Of a DNA stretch of 64,000 bases, positions 35,945 through 44,185 are shown piece after piece (the first letter of the stretch is position 1; every line of letters starts with the position of its first letter). Location of the stretch: assembly GCF_021183625.1 (NCBI RefSeq), contig NZ_CP089214.1, positions 2,976,001 through 3,040,000 on the forward strand. Reading direction: 5' to 3'. Below the pieces are notes generated by a model that was not told where the DNA came from, did not search any database, and saw only the letters and a list, made by a program, of their open reading frames with translations. A program made the position numbers and the translations under genes. Source of the stretch: Nocardia asteroides. GTDB taxonomy: Bacteria > Actinomycetota > Actinomycetes > Mycobacteriales > Mycobacteriaceae.

Positions 35945-36958
35945 ATGCTCGACACTGCTGCCTTCCAGCTCCCGGAGCTTCACTTCGATCACGTCGAACA
36001 GTGCTACCGCACCGACGACGCCAACTCCACCGAAGAACTCATCGCCAGGATGCACGTTCCGCTCAGCGCGACGTACCAGCTCACCCGCTTCTGCAACCTC
36101 AAGTGCGTCTACTGCTCGGAACCGCCCGACGGCATCAGCACCAAACTCGATGTACACCTGGAGCGCGTCGATCGGTTGACGGGCATGCGCCGGATCATCG
36201 TCGCTGGGGGCGAGCCGATGGTCTACAAGCACTTCTGGCCGTTCATGGAGTACATCCGCGACAAGTTCGAAGTGGTCGTGCTGTCCACCAACGCCGTCAT
36301 GATCGGCCCAGACGAAGCCGCCCGGCTGAAGGATCTGGTCGACTACATCGACGTCACCCTGGATGGCCCGCGCCGCCAGCACGACGCCATCCGGGGCAAC
36401 TACCCGAAGGTCACGCGCGGGCTGATGTCGGTGGCGCTGGCACAGATACCGCTGTCGGTCATCTGCGTCTACATGCCCGCGGAACGGAACCTGCTGACCA
36501 AGCCCCGGCCCGGCAACCGCGATGTCATCCACTACATCTGCCAGCAGGCCGATCTACTCGGTGCGGTCAAGACGAAGATCCTCACCCCGATCCCGAAGGG
36601 TCGGAGCGAAGACATCTTCGAGGAGTTCGTGGCGCAGCAGGAACTCGACGACCTGGCCGATTTCCTCGCCGCCGAGAAGGAGCGCAACGGCTGGCGCTCG
36701 CGCATCATCATCTCGGACTGGATGCGCATCGGGAAGGGCCACGCCTGGCTGATCGAGCCCAACGGCCGCGTTGTCGCCTCGCCGGTATGGGGGATGGAGG
36801 ACTGCATCCATCCCTTCGGGAGCATGGCCGACGCCGCAGCTGCCCGGCCTTCCGACTCCTTCAGCTACGGCCTGGACGCCGCCGGCCTCTGGGCGGCCTA
36901 CCCCTACCGCAAGGAGCACCTCGCGAAGTACCTGGAGCGGACGCTGATCGTCCGCTGA
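35945..36958 (+). CDS. radical SAM enzyme
   Basis: 337 residues. [4Fe-4S]/SAM motif C50-x3-C54-x2-C57 (TRFCNLKCVYCSEP), GGE at 88-90, and STNAVMI and VTLDGP along the barrel. The C-terminal segment SDWMRIGKGHAWLIEPNGRVVASPVWGMEDC has a lone Cys and resembles a reduced SPASM/Twitch region. The viperin signature (NxHxTxxCNxxCxFCF) is not matched. GGGGGA precedes the ATG. Last gene of the MazG/kinase/HhH-GPD operon; a nucleotide or DNA-base substrate is suggested by context only. Confidence 0.85.
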   Translation: MLDTAAFQLPELHFDHVEQCYRTDDANSTEELIARMHVPLSATYQLTRFCNLKCVYCSEPPDGISTKLDVHLERVDRLTGMRRIIVAGGEPMVYKHFWPFMEYIRDKFEVVVLSTNAVMIGPDEAARLKDLVDYIDVTLDGPRRQHDAIRGNYPKVTRGLMSVALAQIPLSVICVYMPAERNLLTKPRPGNRDVIHYICQQADLLGAVKTKILTPIPKGRSEDIFEEFVAQQELDDLADFLAAEKERNGWRSRIIISDWMRIGKGHAWLIEPNGRVVASPVWGMEDCIHPFGSMADAAAARPSDSFSYGLDAAGLWAAYPYRKEHLAKYLERTLIVR

Positions 36959-37005
36959 CGCCGAGAAGCCCGAGCGGTGGAACCACGTACGCCGTAGCCG
37001 AAGCC

Positions 37006-37047
37006 GATATGGGCGGCGCTGATTAGTCCACCGGCGGCGCCCATATC
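37006..37047 (+). terminator. hairpin ending the radical-SAM operon
   Basis: GATATGGGCGGCGC and GCGGCGCCCATATC pair at 13 of 14 positions around a 14-nt loop, 48 bp after the radical SAM stop. Confidence 0.75.
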
Positions 37048-37090
37048 AACTGCGTCGATACTGCCTATCGACGCGCCCCCACGCTTCATA

Positions 37091-37666
37091 CTAGTTGCGT
37101 CCGCGGTTCCTATGACGTTGCCACTCAACGGATTCGGTGCGGAACGACGATTGACCAGGACTCTCGTCGCGCAGATTGAGATCTGCGAGGCGCTCAGTGA
37201 TCCACTGGCCACTGAGCGCCCGTAGCGTGGGACAGTTTGGCTTCCCGCACGAGCAATGATCCCGTTTCTCGTCGCGCCGATGGCCGCTCGCCACTTGATT
37301 CAGTATACGAAACGTGCGCTCACGCGAGTCAAAGGCACGTTCCGCATTCGCCTTATGCTTCCGCGTACGCTCGTCGGCGGCACGAGCAGCGGCAATCGCG
37401 ATCTCCATTCGGCGCCGATACTCGCGAGCGTGGTCTTCGGCACGCTGAAGCCGCTTGCCTTGATGCTCATTACATATGCGGCATCTCGCCGGCGGCGTGT
37501 AGCTCTCCCAAGCGGAGGGTAGCAGGGTGTTCTTGCACTCCATCTCGCAGCACTGACAGATGAACGTGTCCACATAGCTAGTCTGCCACGACTCGCCAGC
37601 TCCGTACCCTCCGACACCTACCGTGCCTACAGTTCTCAACCTGGGATTCGACGACCTAGGCTGCAC
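37091..37666 (-). CDS. cysteine-rich protein of unknown function
   Basis: 191 residues. Paired zinc-binding-type cysteines at the N terminus (FICQCCEMECKNTL ... ARCRICNEHQG), a long basic coiled helix (RAEDHAREYRRRMEIAIAAARAADERTRKHKANAERAF), then CSCGKPNCPTLRAL. This suggests a zinc-ribbon nucleic-acid-binding protein. It lies 18 bp downstream of the 519-residue gene on the same strand, so they form an operon. Confidence 0.68.
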   Translation of the reverse strand: MQPRSSNPRLRTVGTVGVGGYGAGESWQTSYVDTFICQCCEMECKNTLLPSAWESYTPPARCRICNEHQGKRLQRAEDHAREYRRRMEIAIAAARAADERTRKHKANAERAFDSRERTFRILNQVASGHRRDEKRDHCSCGKPNCPTLRALSGQWITERLADLNLRDESPGQSSFRTESVEWQRHRNRGRN

Positions 37667-37684
37667 ATAGCGGTCGCATGCGCC

Positions 37685-39244
37685 TCACCCCTCGGCATCT
37701 AGAGGCCAACGAATATTCACGTTCACCTGCGCCGTGTTATACACCTCGTTGTACCCACCGGGTCGAGCAATACCAACATTGCGGAGCCTATAAGTTCCAA
37801 GCTTCGCGAATTGCCGATGCTGATTTATGCGAGTTGAAAAAAGAATATAGGCAACAGAATCTGGACCATAGCTTCCGATGTTTATACCGCCCCTACAAAC
37901 ATTGTCACTGCTGATAGGCTTTCCATCCACGTTGTTGCCAGCGAAAAGAATCGTCGAACCGGGGACGAAGGCGAGATAATCGGGTAGGTTATCGCCGATC
38001 ATCATGTCCCACATTGTATCAACACTGTTATTATGCGCGCGAACCATGAAGTCGACTATCGTATCAGGCTGAGCCTCTACTTCGAGAGCCCATTTCTGGG
38101 AGATAACCAACTCTCTCGTCAATGGAGTATATTCCTTAACATTTCTAGCGAACGCGTATTTGTTTACCCGAAGCGACTGCGATTCTCGAATAAGGTGCAG
38201 CAACAGCACCCCTTCTGAGACTTCATCGCGGGATATTTTGTCAATGATCAATCCTTCTCGCCTAAGCGGGATCTCTAGATCAAGGGGCTTCGCTTCGGAC
38301 AACGGCGTATCTGCCGTACCTCGACTCCACCGAACGTGCTTGAGGCGAATACTTGACGAATCCCCCCTAATCTGGGAAGTAAGAGTCGCCTCCGTGAGGA
38401 CCTCTACTCCGACTTGAATAGCTACGCGAATCCCAGCGAATACTCTGCTCGGATCGCCAGTCTGAAAGTAGTCGAGAAACAGCCGGAGTGGGCCAAGGTT
38501 TCGATCGTTCGATTCTACGCGGTACCGCACTTCAGCTTCGAGCAGCTTGCCCGAACTCCTCCGAGCGAAAAGATAGATTGACGCTTTCGGCGGCAGGGCG
38601 GTGGGTTCAGCGTTAGCGTTCCGCGCAGTGCCCTCTTCGACATTTTCGCGATTCGCTATCTCCCCTGAGCGAGAATCGAATTCTGCTTTGAGGACGGCAA
38701 CCGGCAGTGCAGCCGGCTCTGCACTAGATCCAACGCCACCGTCGACATTTAGACTCAGTACACGCCGCCTGCCAACTGGATCTGATAGAATTTCTTGAAT
38801 ATACTTGACGTAAATTTTTCTGTAGCGGACATTAAGCTTTCCACTGCCTCTCAAGTGGCGCGTACTGTCATACCCAACAATTTTCATAGCCTGCTGCCAA
38901 CGTTCCTCAAGCTTTGTCGGATATCCGTGTCTATCGTAGAGACGAATCATGACCCCGACGGCTTGCACTATATTAGTTGTCGAGGATTTCTCGATACCGG
39001 GCTTGTCCCGATCCTGAGTTGGATTATCGCGCGCATGCCTGTCTATGGCTACGAGAACGTCATAAACCTGCGCCGGGTTACTGACATCGATTTCTTCGAT
39101 AGGAATAATCTGCCCAAGGAGGGCGGGAAGGGCTTGAAGCGACTCAAGGCACTCCATCTTGAATGCGGCCATTTTTGCGTTGCGAGGAGGAAAAAATTCC
39201 GCCAATTCGTTGGCTGCGGCATCCAAAAGCGAAGCTGAGACCAT
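37685..39244 (-). CDS. large AT-rich cargo protein with a DUF11-like C-terminal domain
   Basis: 519 residues, no signal peptide. The N-terminal about 170 residues are helical and unplaced. The middle is beta-rich. Residues about 400-515 (EVEAQPDTIVDFMVRAHNNSVDTMWDMMIGDNLPDYLAFVPGST ... GGINIGSYGPDSVAYILFSTRI) resemble the DUF11 repeat fold normally found in surface adhesins, here without a secretion signal. Codon use and base composition differ strongly from the chromosome. First gene of an operon with the cysteine-rich protein. Function unknown. Confidence 0.75.
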   Translation of the reverse strand: MVSASLLDAAANELAEFFPPRNAKMAAFKMECLESLQALPALLGQIIPIEEIDVSNPAQVYDVLVAIDRHARDNPTQDRDKPGIEKSSTTNIVQAVGVMIRLYDRHGYPTKLEERWQQAMKIVGYDSTRHLRGSGKLNVRYRKIYVKYIQEILSDPVGRRRVLSLNVDGGVGSSAEPAALPVAVLKAEFDSRSGEIANRENVEEGTARNANAEPTALPPKASIYLFARRSSGKLLEAEVRYRVESNDRNLGPLRLFLDYFQTGDPSRVFAGIRVAIQVGVEVLTEATLTSQIRGDSSSIRLKHVRWSRGTADTPLSEAKPLDLEIPLRREGLIIDKISRDEVSEGVLLLHLIRESQSLRVNKYAFARNVKEYTPLTRELVISQKWALEVEAQPDTIVDFMVRAHNNSVDTMWDMMIGDNLPDYLAFVPGSTILFAGNNVDGKPISSDNVCRGGINIGSYGPDSVAYILFSTRINQHRQFAKLGTYRLRNVGIARPGGYNEVYNTAQVNVNIRWPLDAEG

Positions 39245-39319
39245 TACTGTTCTTCCCCCTCCATGTTGACGTCGTGCGAAGATCCTATCCAGCCCCAGTC
39301 ACCGAACAGCGTGTGCCAC

Positions 39320-39348
39320 TTGCAATTTGATACAAAATGTGGTACAGT
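39320..39348 (+). promoter_or_regulatory. promoter for gene at 39386
   Basis: TTGCAA and TACAGT with a 17-bp spacer, 37 bp upstream of the ATG; AGGGAAACC before the start can serve as ribosome-binding site. Confidence 0.6.
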
Positions 39349-39385
39349 TTGACTGGGCGCGCATCAGTAGAAGGGAAACCTCCTG

Positions 39386-40018
39386 ATGTGCAAGAACATT
39401 CATGACAAAGCTGACCAGAACTGGAAACACGACCACAACTGGATCATCGCCAACACTCTCGTCGATAAGGTCCTCGCAGCTCGCGACGGCTTCTTCAAGT
39501 ACGTTTCGACCTTCGACGGCTCGGTGTACCCCGATGGCGGTCCCATCATCCACCGGGGAGAGGGCGAACGTCCGGCCATCCACTCACTCTGGACCTTCTT
39601 CGACTACTGGGCATGGAGTGTCCGCGAAGATCTGGCCCACGAGCGGCATCTGTGGCTCGATCCCCGGATCAACACCGACGCCATCTGGGAGCAGTTCGTC
39701 CGCCTTCTGCCGACCATCTACCTGATGATCTGCGAAGCGTACGACCAGGACCCGTCGAAGATCGACCTGATCCAACGTGACCCAGCCTCCGGCAGGGAGA
39801 CCCGGACCGAACGGCGAGTCAAGACGAAACTGCCATGTGGCGTCGACCTCGTCGAAAGCCACGCCTTTGGCCATGCACAGCCTGATCCCGAGGCATCCAC
39901 CGATGAGGGATTCGAACGTGGCGTCGTCATGTTTCTGCTGACCGATGCCGAGGAGTGCTGGCCGAAAGCGGTCTTCGGTGCTGACGTACCCGGCGACGAG
40001 TCGACGAAGTACATCTGA
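39386..40018 (+). CDS. hypothetical protein
   Basis: 210 residues, rich in Trp, Asp and His (NWKHDHNWIIANTLVDKVLAARDGFFKYVSTFDG, SLWTFFDYWAWSVREDLAHERHLWLDP). No known family. Ends with an acidic tail. Own promoter and followed by an intrinsic terminator, so probably monocistronic. It diverges from the 519-residue cargo gene. Confidence 0.75.
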   Translation: MCKNIHDKADQNWKHDHNWIIANTLVDKVLAARDGFFKYVSTFDGSVYPDGGPIIHRGEGERPAIHSLWTFFDYWAWSVREDLAHERHLWLDPRINTDAIWEQFVRLLPTIYLMICEAYDQDPSKIDLIQRDPASGRETRTERRVKTKLPCGVDLVESHAFGHAQPDPEASTDEGFERGVVMFLLTDAEECWPKAVFGADVPGDESTKYI

Positions 40019-40098
40019 GGTCGATGGGCATCCATGCCCGTCGCGTCATCCACCCACACCACCAATCAACACAACCGTGTCCACCCGCGCCCAACGCT

Positions 40099-40130
40099 GC
40101 CCGCTCCCCACCAGGAGCGGGCTTCTTTCC
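40099..40130 (+). terminator. intrinsic terminator
   Basis: Perfect 9-bp stem GCCCGCTCC/GGAGCGGGC with a 6-nt loop and the T-rich tail TTCTTTCC, 80 bp after the preceding stop. Confidence 0.85.
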
Positions 40131-40150
40131 GTTCACGCTCCGCTAGCAAA

Positions 40151-40246
40151 TTGTCAGATGGTGCCGCTGTGCACTGTCGCTCCCGGCCTGCAGATTGTCA
40201 GATCAGCGCGGCGTGTCTTGTCAGATGTCAGATCGCGATCCGACAA
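40151..40246. repeat. iteron-like cluster of TTGTCAGAT
   Basis: TTGTCAGAT at 40151-40159, 40195-40203 and 40218-40226, TGTCAGAT at 40226-40233, and an inverted near-copy ATCCGACAA at 40238-40246. Starts are spaced 44, 23 and 8 bp. The cluster lies in the 331-bp gap 40019-40349, downstream of a terminator and upstream of the small-gene and transfer module, so it may be a replication origin, a transfer-related site or an operator. Confidence 0.6.
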
Positions 40247-40349
40247 AACTCCAGGTGACAGCCACTTTCTCGCCTCGTAGCGTCGATGACGTCAACCCGA
40301 CAAGCCGCCGACAGCGGGCACAAAAAGTACCCACAGGAAGGATCTTCAA

Positions 40350-40655
40350 ATGTCTTCATTACTCCCCCGCGCAAACGCTCAGTTGTCGCCGAACATCCCG
40401 GATGGCTTCACTCGTTCCGAGGGCCGCTCGTTGCAGCGGCTTCAGAATAAGGAAGTCGCTCGTGGCTTGGTGGCCGCCACTCGCGTACAAGCGGCGGGCA
40501 TTGTGGCCGCTCTCGGTCTTCAGACGACAGCGATGCTCTCGCGGGAAGCGAACTTCCAGGCCGATGGCGATCCGGCAGCAGCCGCGCGACTGGGCTACAT
40601 CGTCGAGCAGTACGCCGCGTTCGTCGGCTCCGAAGTGTCTCGCTTCCATCGCTGA
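40350..40655 (+). CDS. small protein, start of the transfer module
   Basis: 101 residues, ATG after AGGAAGGATCTTCAA. Helical and Ala/Gln-rich (SEGRSLQRLQNKEVARGLVAATRVQAAGIVAALGLQTTAML); no transmembrane helix obvious. Resembles small proteins accompanying actinomycete transfer genes, but no name can be given. Directly downstream of the TTGTCAGAT cluster. Confidence 0.72.
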   Translation: MSSLLPRANAQLSPNIPDGFTRSEGRSLQRLQNKEVARGLVAATRVQAAGIVAALGLQTTAMLSREANFQADGDPAAAARLGYIVEQYAAFVGSEVSRFHR

Positions 40656-40689
40656 GATTTCACACCCACACTGCGAACGGAGATTCCCT

Positions 40690-40980
40690 GTGACTGATCT
40701 GGATCCGCCTTCGGAGCCGAACACCCCAGATGATCTGTCCCGCAAAGCGCGTGAACTGGCCGATTTTCTGAAGCTGACGCCACCGGGCGACCACCCCATC
40801 GTGGCCGAACACCTGGCGAACGGCGTAGTCATCTACGTTGCCAGCGCTCTTCACGACATCAAGACGATGGTGGACATCCACCAGGATATGGCCCCCGTCT
40901 CGGCCCACCGTGTGATGACGTTCGTGCAGCGGACCTCTCGCGAAACAATGGAGTGGATCAAGGGGTGGGCGCACGAGTGA
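40690..40980 (+). CDS. small hypothetical protein of transfer module
   Basis: 96 residues from GTG 40690 with GGAG upstream. Sequence DDLSRKARELADFLKLTPPGDHPIVAEHLANGVVIYVASALHDIKTMVDIHQDM is largely helical. Stop overlaps the next start (GTGA), indicating coupling. No known family. Confidence 0.68.
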   Translation: MTDLDPPSEPNTPDDLSRKARELADFLKLTPPGDHPIVAEHLANGVVIYVASALHDIKTMVDIHQDMAPVSAHRVMTFVQRTSRETMEWIKGWAHE

Positions 40981-41234
40981 ATCCCCAGATTGGAGCAGTA
41001 CTACTGGACTCGCTGACTTACTTCATCTGCGGGACTGCAATCGTCGGTCTTTGTCTGCTTGCCCTCGGTGCGATTACGACTCTCGAAGATCGGCTCGCGC
41101 GGCGATGCAAGCACCGCGACGAATTGGAGCGGATCGACCGCGATGCGGCGGCAAGCCTGATCCGCGTCCAGAGGGCGTATGCGATAGCACAGCAGCGCCT
41201 TCGCACTACCTATGTCAGGGGCGGCGATGCATAG
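40977..41234 (+). CDS. small membrane protein
   Basis: 85 residues from GTG 40977. One membrane helix (SLTYFICGTAIVGLCLLALGAITTL) then a basic coiled tail (RLARRCKHRDELERIDRDAAASLIRVQRAYAIAQQRL). Overlaps neighbours at both ends, so co-translated. Possibly a small membrane component of DNA transfer, by analogy with Spd proteins of actinomycete plasmids; not proven. Confidence 0.68.
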   Translation: MNPQIGAVLLDSLTYFICGTAIVGLCLLALGAITTLEDRLARRCKHRDELERIDRDAAASLIRVQRAYAIAQQRLRTTYVRGGDA

Positions 41235-41424
41235 CGCCGACCCGCGGGGGTGGGGGGACAAATTTCTGTCGTTCTGCTTGTCCGTTCTAGGCGGCATGAT
41301 TGCGTTGTCGCTGGCGGTGTCGCTGCTCGAATCCATCTGGTATTGGATCCTCGCAGCGGTCGGACTGGTGGCGCTGGTGTGGCTTGGCGTTGTTGTATAT
41401 CGCGCTACACGAAATCACTGGTAG
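41227..41424 (+). CDS. small two-helix membrane protein
   Basis: 65 residues from ATG 41227, overlapping the previous stop. Two hydrophobic helices (FLSFCLSVLGGMIALSLAVSLL and IWYWILAAVGLVALVWLGVVVY). Last member of the four-gene string. Role unknown; a Spd-like membrane role is a guess. Confidence 0.66.
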   Translation: MHSADPRGWGDKFLSFCLSVLGGMIALSLAVSLLESIWYWILAAVGLVALVWLGVVVYRATRNHW

Positions 41425-41503
41425 AAATCACGCCACCACACCACCAGTCACCGTGATCACTTCGGCGTTGTAAAAACGTCGAACCACGCAGGAAGTTCGT
41501 TGA

Positions 41504-41556
41504 CGGGGCAAATGCTGCCCCGCATAGTAAAGACAGACGACGCGGCAACAATTGCC
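41504..41556. promoter_or_regulatory. two stem-loops in the gap before the transfer ATPase
   Basis: CGGGGCA-AATGC-TGCCCCG (41504-41522) and GGCAA-CAA-TTGCC (41544-41556) in the 297-bp gap 41425-41721. They could be a terminator plus a control site, or part of an origin of transfer. Confidence 0.4.
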
Positions 41557-41721
41557 CCGCCGCAATCCGACGCCAGCCGCTCGGCTGAGCCAGTCACCAA
41601 CTCCCCACTCTCGGGCCTGTTTTGAAAGACAGGCGTGGTTTTGTGCGCCCAAGAACGGCGGGGCCGGGAGTGGGAATGGAGTGAAGAAATAGCAACGAGT
41701 AACGATCAAGGAGGAACCACT

Positions 41722-41991
41722 ATGTCCAAGACCCATCGACCGAACTACCGACGCGAGGCCCGAGGCAGGCGGCGCAGCACACGCATCGAGCACAACATCA
41801 CCGTCCGCAGCGTGATGCGCACGCCGCCCGATGTGGCGAAGCTCGGCCGGGCCGTCATCGCCCTGGCGATGGCCGAACTGGAGGCCGAGAAGCAGGCCGA
41901 TGCCACCACTTCGGCCGATGCAACCTCGGCAACCGCGGCCACGCCGGCCCCGAACGAGGCCAAGAGTACGGAGGTCGACCATGACGACTGA
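41722..41991 (+). CDS. small basic protein upstream of VirD4-like ATPase
   Basis: 89 residues, ATG after AAGGAGGA. Arg-rich N terminus (KTHRPNYRREARGRRRSTRIEHNITVRS) and Ala/Glu-rich tail. Overlaps the ATPase start by 11 bp. May bind DNA or the ATPase; no family recognised. Confidence 0.68.
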   Translation: MSKTHRPNYRREARGRRRSTRIEHNITVRSVMRTPPDVAKLGRAVIALAMAELEAEKQADATTSADATSATAATPAPNEAKSTEVDHDD

Positions 41992-44185
41992 TCAATCGAA
42001 CTCGACTCTCACCGCGAACTCTCTGGTGTGGCAGCAGGTCTTCTGGCCCGCTCCGCTCTCGGAAGCCGCCGCGTTCGCCATCCTGCGGCACTGGAGCGCT
42101 CAGGTACACGCCCCGCAGCTGATTCTCGAAACACGCGCCGAAGCCGACGGCATCGAGTACTTGATCGGCAGCCAGCTGCGCCACGCCCAGCACGCCCGTG
42201 CCGCCATCGAGCAACTGGTGAAGGGCAGCGTGTTGGTGAGCTACCCAGAGGATCGCCCGCCGGTGACAACGGCGCGCAAGCTCAAGCTCTCCTCGCCACG
42301 GTCGATCGAACCGCCCGACGCTGTGGCCTCGACCCGTTCCATCCTGCATGCACTGACAGCGGTGCGCCGGGGTGAGCGGCTGGTGATTCAACAGGTACTC
42401 GGTCCACGCTGGCATCCGCGCCTGATGCCCGCCGAGCTGCCGGACTTCGACCAGTCGCTCGCGTCTCGGGTACTACACGGCACGCGGCCGGAGAAGCGGG
42501 CCGATGCCCGGCAGGCAATAGCGCACAAGATCGGTCAGCACGGCTTCATGAGCACGCTGCGCGTCGGGGTGCATGCGAGGGATGCCGAGCGGCGGCGCAC
42601 GCTGCTGCTCGGCTTGGCCGCCGCCATGAACACCGTCGAAGCCCCTGGCGTCTACCTGCGCACCCAGCCGGAACATGCGAGCAAGCTGAACCGGCCGCGC
42701 GGCTCCTGGTCATTCTTCACCCGCGCTCAGCAGGTGACAGTGATCGAAACTGCCCGCCTCAGCGGCTGGCCGATCAGCGACCGCGATCAGGAATTCCCCG
42801 GCCAGCCGCCGCGTCACCCGAAGCCGATTCGCCCGTCCGCCGCCGTGCAGTCCGGCACACGGGTCATTGCGATGGCGAACGCGCCCGGCGCCACGGGGCC
42901 GATCGGCTACAACGTGCCCGATGCTTTGCGGCACACCTGGATCCTCGGCCCGTCAGGGGTGGGCAAGTCGACGCTGCTGCTCAACCTGATCGTCCAGGAC
43001 ATGCAGGCCGGGCGGCCGGTGGTAGTCATTGAGCCGAAGGATCTGGTGGCCGACATCCTCGAACGCATCCCGGATGAGCGGCGCGCCGATGTGGTGGTGC
43101 TCGACCCACTCGATCGTGCGCCGGTGGGCATCAATCCGCTGGATCGCTCACACAGCGTCGGCGGGATCGGCACCACGCCGGAGGTGGTGGCCGACAGCTT
43201 GTTTGGCACCTTCCACTCCCTCTACGGTGACAAGCTCGGCCCGCGCACCAGCGACATCCTGCGCAACTGCTTCGAGGTGCTCGCCCGGCGTGACGACGCG
43301 AGCCTTGTCATGCTGCCGCTGCTGCTCAGCAATCCCGGTTTCCGGCGCTCGCTGACTCAGCACGTCATTCGCGATGATCCGTTCGCCGCAGGCCCGTTCT
43401 GGGCGTGGTTCGACGGACTGTCGCCGGAAGCGGCGGCCACCATCGTGGCCCCGCTGAGCAACAAGCTCCGGCCGCTGCTGAGTTCGAATCTGCGCAACGT
43501 GCTGGCGCAGCGCAAGCCGAAGTTCGACGTGCGGCAAGTCCTGACCGACCGAAAAGTCCTGCTGGTGCCGCTCCAGAAGGGAGTCGTCGGGCCGGAAGCG
43601 GCGCAGCTACTGGCAGCGGTCGTGCTGGCCGAGCTGTGGCAGGCCATCCGCGAACGCGCCGGAACGCCGGAAGCCGAACGCGAGCCCCTGATGGTCTACA
43701 TCGACGAGGTGCAGGAATACCTCAACCTGCCGACGGATCTGGACGATGCGCTGGCGACCGCCCGCAGTCTCAAGGCTGGGTTCCATCTGGCGCACCAGTT
43801 CGAAAGTCAGCTGCCGAAGCGGATGCTGGATGCCTTCCGCAACAACGCCCGCTCGCGGATCTGCTTCCAGCTGGGAGCCGACGACGCCAAGTCGATGGCA
43901 GCGGGGCAATCGGCGCTCACCGCCGAGGACTTCGGTGCCCTTCCTGCCCATACCGTCTATGCCCGGTTGATCCGCGACAACACCCCGCAGCTCTGGGCCT
44001 CGGGAGTGACGGCCGCGCCGCCGCCGATCACCAGCGACCCGGCCGAAATCCGCCGACTCAGCCGCGAGCAGTACGGACAGCCCCTGGACGAGATCGAAGC
44101 CGGATTCGCCGAACTCCTCCACCCGAGCGGACAGGCCGGACAAGGTGATATGGCCCGTCACGGCCGGAGAGCGAGGCGACAATGA
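41981..44185 (+). CDS. VirD4/TraG-like AAA+ coupling ATPase
   Basis: 734 residues. Walker A GPSGVGKST at 323-331, VVVIEPKDLVADIL strand and Walker B MVYIDEVQEYL at 571-581, then the TraM-recognition-like region ATARSLKAGFHLAHQFESQLPKRMLDAFRNNARSRICFQLG. The N-terminal 300 residues lack strong membrane helices, unlike classical VirD4. Likely drives DNA movement during conjugation or mobilisation. ATG 41981 follows GGAGG. It overlaps the next gene by 4 bp. Confidence 0.85.
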   Translation: MTTDQSNSTLTANSLVWQQVFWPAPLSEAAAFAILRHWSAQVHAPQLILETRAEADGIEYLIGSQLRHAQHARAAIEQLVKGSVLVSYPEDRPPVTTARKLKLSSPRSIEPPDAVASTRSILHALTAVRRGERLVIQQVLGPRWHPRLMPAELPDFDQSLASRVLHGTRPEKRADARQAIAHKIGQHGFMSTLRVGVHARDAERRRTLLLGLAAAMNTVEAPGVYLRTQPEHASKLNRPRGSWSFFTRAQQVTVIETARLSGWPISDRDQEFPGQPPRHPKPIRPSAAVQSGTRVIAMANAPGATGPIGYNVPDALRHTWILGPSGVGKSTLLLNLIVQDMQAGRPVVVIEPKDLVADILERIPDERRADVVVLDPLDRAPVGINPLDRSHSVGGIGTTPEVVADSLFGTFHSLYGDKLGPRTSDILRNCFEVLARRDDASLVMLPLLLSNPGFRRSLTQHVIRDDPFAAGPFWAWFDGLSPEAAATIVAPLSNKLRPLLSSNLRNVLAQRKPKFDVRQVLTDRKVLLVPLQKGVVGPEAAQLLAAVVLAELWQAIRERAGTPEAEREPLMVYIDEVQEYLNLPTDLDDALATARSLKAGFHLAHQFESQLPKRMLDAFRNNARSRICFQLGADDAKSMAAGQSALTAEDFGALPAHTVYARLIRDNTPQLWASGVTAAPPPITSDPAEIRRLSREQYGQPLDEIEAGFAELLHPSGQAGQGDMARHGRRARRQ

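Noticed and set aside
35945..36958. Prokaryotic viperin
   Set aside because: A kinase neighbour is suggestive, but the Cys motif context (CNLKCVYCSEP) lacks the viperin CNxxCxFCF pattern and its flanking NxHxT residues.
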